DNA of 64,000 nt, taken from contig DGQA01000018.1 in NCBI GenBank assembly GCA_002390705.1, forward strand, positions 10,182-74,181, given 5' to 3'. This document shows positions 63,352-64,000 of this stretch, piece after piece. The stretch's first letter is position 1, and the number at the start of each line of letters is the position of its first letter. Both the position numbers and the translations under genes were made by a program. Origin of the DNA: Actinobacteria bacterium UBA4426 (GTDB lineage Bacteria; Actinomycetota; Actinomycetes; S36-B12). The notes under the pieces were generated by a model, which saw only the letters and a list, made by a program, of their open reading frames with translations, did no database searches and was not told the DNA's origin.

Positions 63352-64000
63352 TTACTGGCGTTCTTCCGCCACCTTGCATGACATGCAGAGCTTTGCCCGT
63401 GGGAACGCCTGCAAACGCAACTTCCCAATTCCATTGCCACAGCCGTCGCAGATACCGTAACTTCCGTCATCAACGCGTCCAAGTGCTTGGCGCACCTGCT
63501 CTAACATTTCCCGCGCATTATTAGCAAGCGACATTTCGTGCTCCCGCTCGAATGTCTTCGTCCCAGTATCGGCTTGATCATCACCCGCGCCATCGCCCGA
63601 GTCGAGAATGAGATCCGCGAGTCCCTGTTCGCTCGTGGCAATCTCTTCAAGTAAGCGTACTTCGTCATCATTGAGCGATTTCCTTACTTTGTTCCGCTCA
63701 GCTTTAGTCCACGGGCTTTCATCCTCACGCACGGTGAGAACTGGAGCCGTTACAGATGCTCGAGGAGAAATTACCTTTACGATTCCCTCTGCCTTTTTTC
63801 CTCTCGCGGGTCGAGTTGTGACCGGGACTAATTTCTCAAAAACCGTCTTTACCGCTGGCACTGCCTCAACCACTACTTTTTCGGCCACGGCTTTCTCGGG
63901 CTCGACTTTTTTAGGCGCGGCCTTCTTCGGCGTGGCCTTCTTGGCAGGCGTGGCCTTCTTAGGCGCGGCTTTCTTCGGCGCGGCTTTCTTGGCAGGCGCG
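63352..64000 (-). CDS. TraR/DksA-type zinc-finger protein with Lys/Ala/Pro-rich N terminus (cut by window edge)
   Basis: An RNA-polymerase-associated or DNA-linked regulator of the TraR/DksA family. The C-terminal zinc finger is CDGCGNGIGKLRLQAFPRAKLCMSC, preceded by a helical region. The frame has no stop up to the right edge, and the part upstream of the GTG at 63888 encodes AAPKKAAPKK-like repeats resembling histone H1 tails, so the true start lies beyond the window. Such tails occur in other actinobacterial members. Its role here is unknown. Confidence 0.85.
   Translation of the reverse strand, partial: APAKKAAPKKAAPKKATPAKKATPKKAAPKKVEPEKAVAEKVVVEAVPAVKTVFEKLVPVTTRPARGKKAEGIVKVISPRASVTAPVLTVREDESPWTKAERNKVRKSLNDDEVRLLEEIATSEQGLADLILDSGDGAGDDQADTGTKTFEREHEMSLANNAREMLEQVRQALGRVDDGSYGICDGCGNGIGKLRLQAFPRAKLCMSCKVAEERQ

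Noticed and set aside
1..64000. Mobile elements, CRISPR arrays, tRNA and rRNA genes
   Set aside because: None seen: no transposase, no regular direct repeats with spacers, and no gap large enough for rRNA; the short gaps show no tRNA cloverleaf.

Overview
The window is a compact, gene-dense stretch of an actinobacterial (Actinomycetota) chromosome of intermediate GC content. The evidence is the gene order and the family types: a helicase-dead PriA, a PriA-type (dual-function) HisA next to a trp cluster with no trpF there, CysNC fusion, the trp-region membrane protein and HGxxPAAW protein, TraR/DksA-lspA-rluD-dnaE, and pyrR-pyrB-pyrC-carA-carB. About 59 protein genes fill almost all of the 64 kb; most neighbours overlap or are a few bases apart, which suggests a streamlined genome. 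I see no rRNA, tRNA, CRISPR array, insertion sequence or prophage. No gap without a gene exceeds 300 bases; the longest is the 282-base leader of infC.

Layout from left to right (nearly everything is on the minus strand, so transcription runs right to left). 1-9.7 kb: argC (cut by the left edge), pheT, pheS, cysNC, cysD, a putative 2-oxoglutarate oxygenase, an rRNA methyltransferase, rplT, rpmI, infC, with a structured leader to 10.0 kb. 10.0-12.0 kb: an SseB-like gene and a divergent MFS exporter, one of the few plus-strand genes. 12.0-23.5 kb: hisG, hisE, ribH, ribE, ribD, rpe, rsmB, fmt, def, priA, metK, coaBC, rpoZ. 23.5-34.1 kb: gmk and the pyrimidine genes pyrF, pyrD, pyrK, carB, carA, pyrC, pyrB, pyrR. 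34.2-43.5 kb: pyk, gltD, gltB, lgt and a DsbA-like protein. 43.6-56.5 kb: a trp block (trpA, trpB, trpC, a two-component system, two small membrane proteins, trpE) joined to a his block (hisI, hisF, hisA, hisH, hisB, hisC, hisD). 56.5-57.7 kb: two plus-strand genes, a LON-domain protein and a YbaK-like deacylase. 57.6-64.0 kb: a membrane protein, dnaE, rluD, lspA and a TraR/DksA-type protein that runs off the right edge.

Together the genes cover translation and tRNA charging, de novo pyrimidine synthesis, histidine, tryptophan, riboflavin, glutamate and CoA synthesis, sulfate activation, and replication. The products connect: HisA probably doubles as TrpF, PyrR probably controls the pyr genes through an RNA loop before its own start codon, and PyrK feeds electrons from PyrD to NAD.

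The most interesting signals are in regulation rather than gene content. Thirteen genes have a TANNNT -10 hexamer exactly 6 (in one case 7) bases before the start codon, which predicts leaderless mRNAs, and in three of them the -10 begins with the TAG stop codon of the gene upstream. infC appears to start at AUC after a leader with an intrinsic terminator and competing hairpins. A perfect match to the cre/LacI-type operator consensus lies beside the pyk -10. A two-component system sits inside the trp cluster. Several genes (pheS, tsnR, ribD, fmt, coaBC) appear to start at TTG close behind the stop codon of the gene upstream. I found no clear evidence of a wholly new multi-gene system.
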